41,642 nucleotides of DNA, taken from positions 1 through 41,642 of the forward strand of contig CAIVQH010000029.1 in NCBI GenBank assembly GCA_903907995.1. Direction: 5' to 3'. Made by a program: the position numbers and the translations under genes. The notes under the pieces were generated by a model. The model did no database searches. It was not told where the DNA came from and was given only the letters and a program-made list of their open reading frames with translations. Origin of the DNA: an uncultured Verrucomicrobiota bacterium. GTDB taxonomy: Bacteria > Verrucomicrobiota > Verrucomicrobiia > Limisphaerales > UBA9464. Positions 41,613 through 41,642 of this stretch are shown piece by piece (within the stretch, counting starts at the first letter, position 1; every line of letters starts with the position of its first letter).

Positions 41613-41642
41613 TCCGAATAATGCCTGGGGTGAAGCGAGCCA

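Overview
The window is GC-rich, densely coding bacterial chromosome. It most resembles a Verrucomicrobiota genome of the Opitutaceae type. This is inferred from the pairing of an alternative complex III operon with a cbb3 oxidase cluster, a ThuA/DUF1080 protein, exopolysaccharide modules with outer-membrane barrels, and the style of the intergenic inverted repeats. No rRNA, tRNA, CRISPR array or intact transposase gene was seen. Many starts lack a clear Shine-Dalgarno, and at least two genes (ccoG, mutL) start with GTG.

Layout. (1) 1-340: repeat-bearing edge, then a secreted ThuA/DUF1080 protein (341-1711). (2) 2296-6569: first polysaccharide-export module, outer-membrane barrel - Wza-like - Wzc-like tyrosine autokinase, closed by a strong terminator. 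(3) 6774-8393, minus strand: MTA phosphorylase and a universal stress protein. (4) 8792-12457, plus strand: a cNMP-fold protein, a PocR/AraC regulator, a P1B-4-type metal ATPase and a possible tiny His/Cys protein. (5) 12470-20761, minus strand: a complete cbb3 oxidase operon in the order ccoI, ccoS, ccoNO fusion, ccoQ, ccoP (one haem), ccoG, ccoH, TauE/SafE-like. (6) 20762-21230: divergent control region with a CRP/FNR-like palindrome. (7) 21231-32358, plus strand: a ten-gene operon of actABCDEF (quinol:cytochrome c oxidoreductase), a small membrane protein and three cbb3-related proteins. (8) 32615-36593: adenine deaminase and, convergent, MutL. (9) 37196-41280: second polysaccharide module, barrel - Wzc - Wza.

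How it works together. Alternative complex III would oxidise quinol and reduce cytochrome c. The divergent cbb3 oxidase would then pass the electrons to oxygen, with its copper ATPase and assembly factors encoded alongside. The two polysaccharide modules at the edges each encode an outer-membrane barrel, an export protein and a co-polymerase/kinase.

Most notable observation. The last three genes of the act operon look like a second cbb3 oxidase, but the CcoN-like protein (29536-30960) appears to have lost every haem and copper ligand. When aligned to the intact CcoNO in this same window, all six ligand histidines and the cross-linking tyrosine are replaced. Its CcoO-like partner (30965-31621) keeps CxxCH but has Cys at the axial-Met position and no methionine other than the initiator. 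This looks like a catalytically dead pseudo-oxidase kept inside an alternative complex III operon, perhaps as a structural or electron-wiring module. Other points of interest are an attenuator-like terminator that runs straight into the start codon of the second kinase, a hairpin enclosing the ccoI start codon, and several intergenic inverted repeats.
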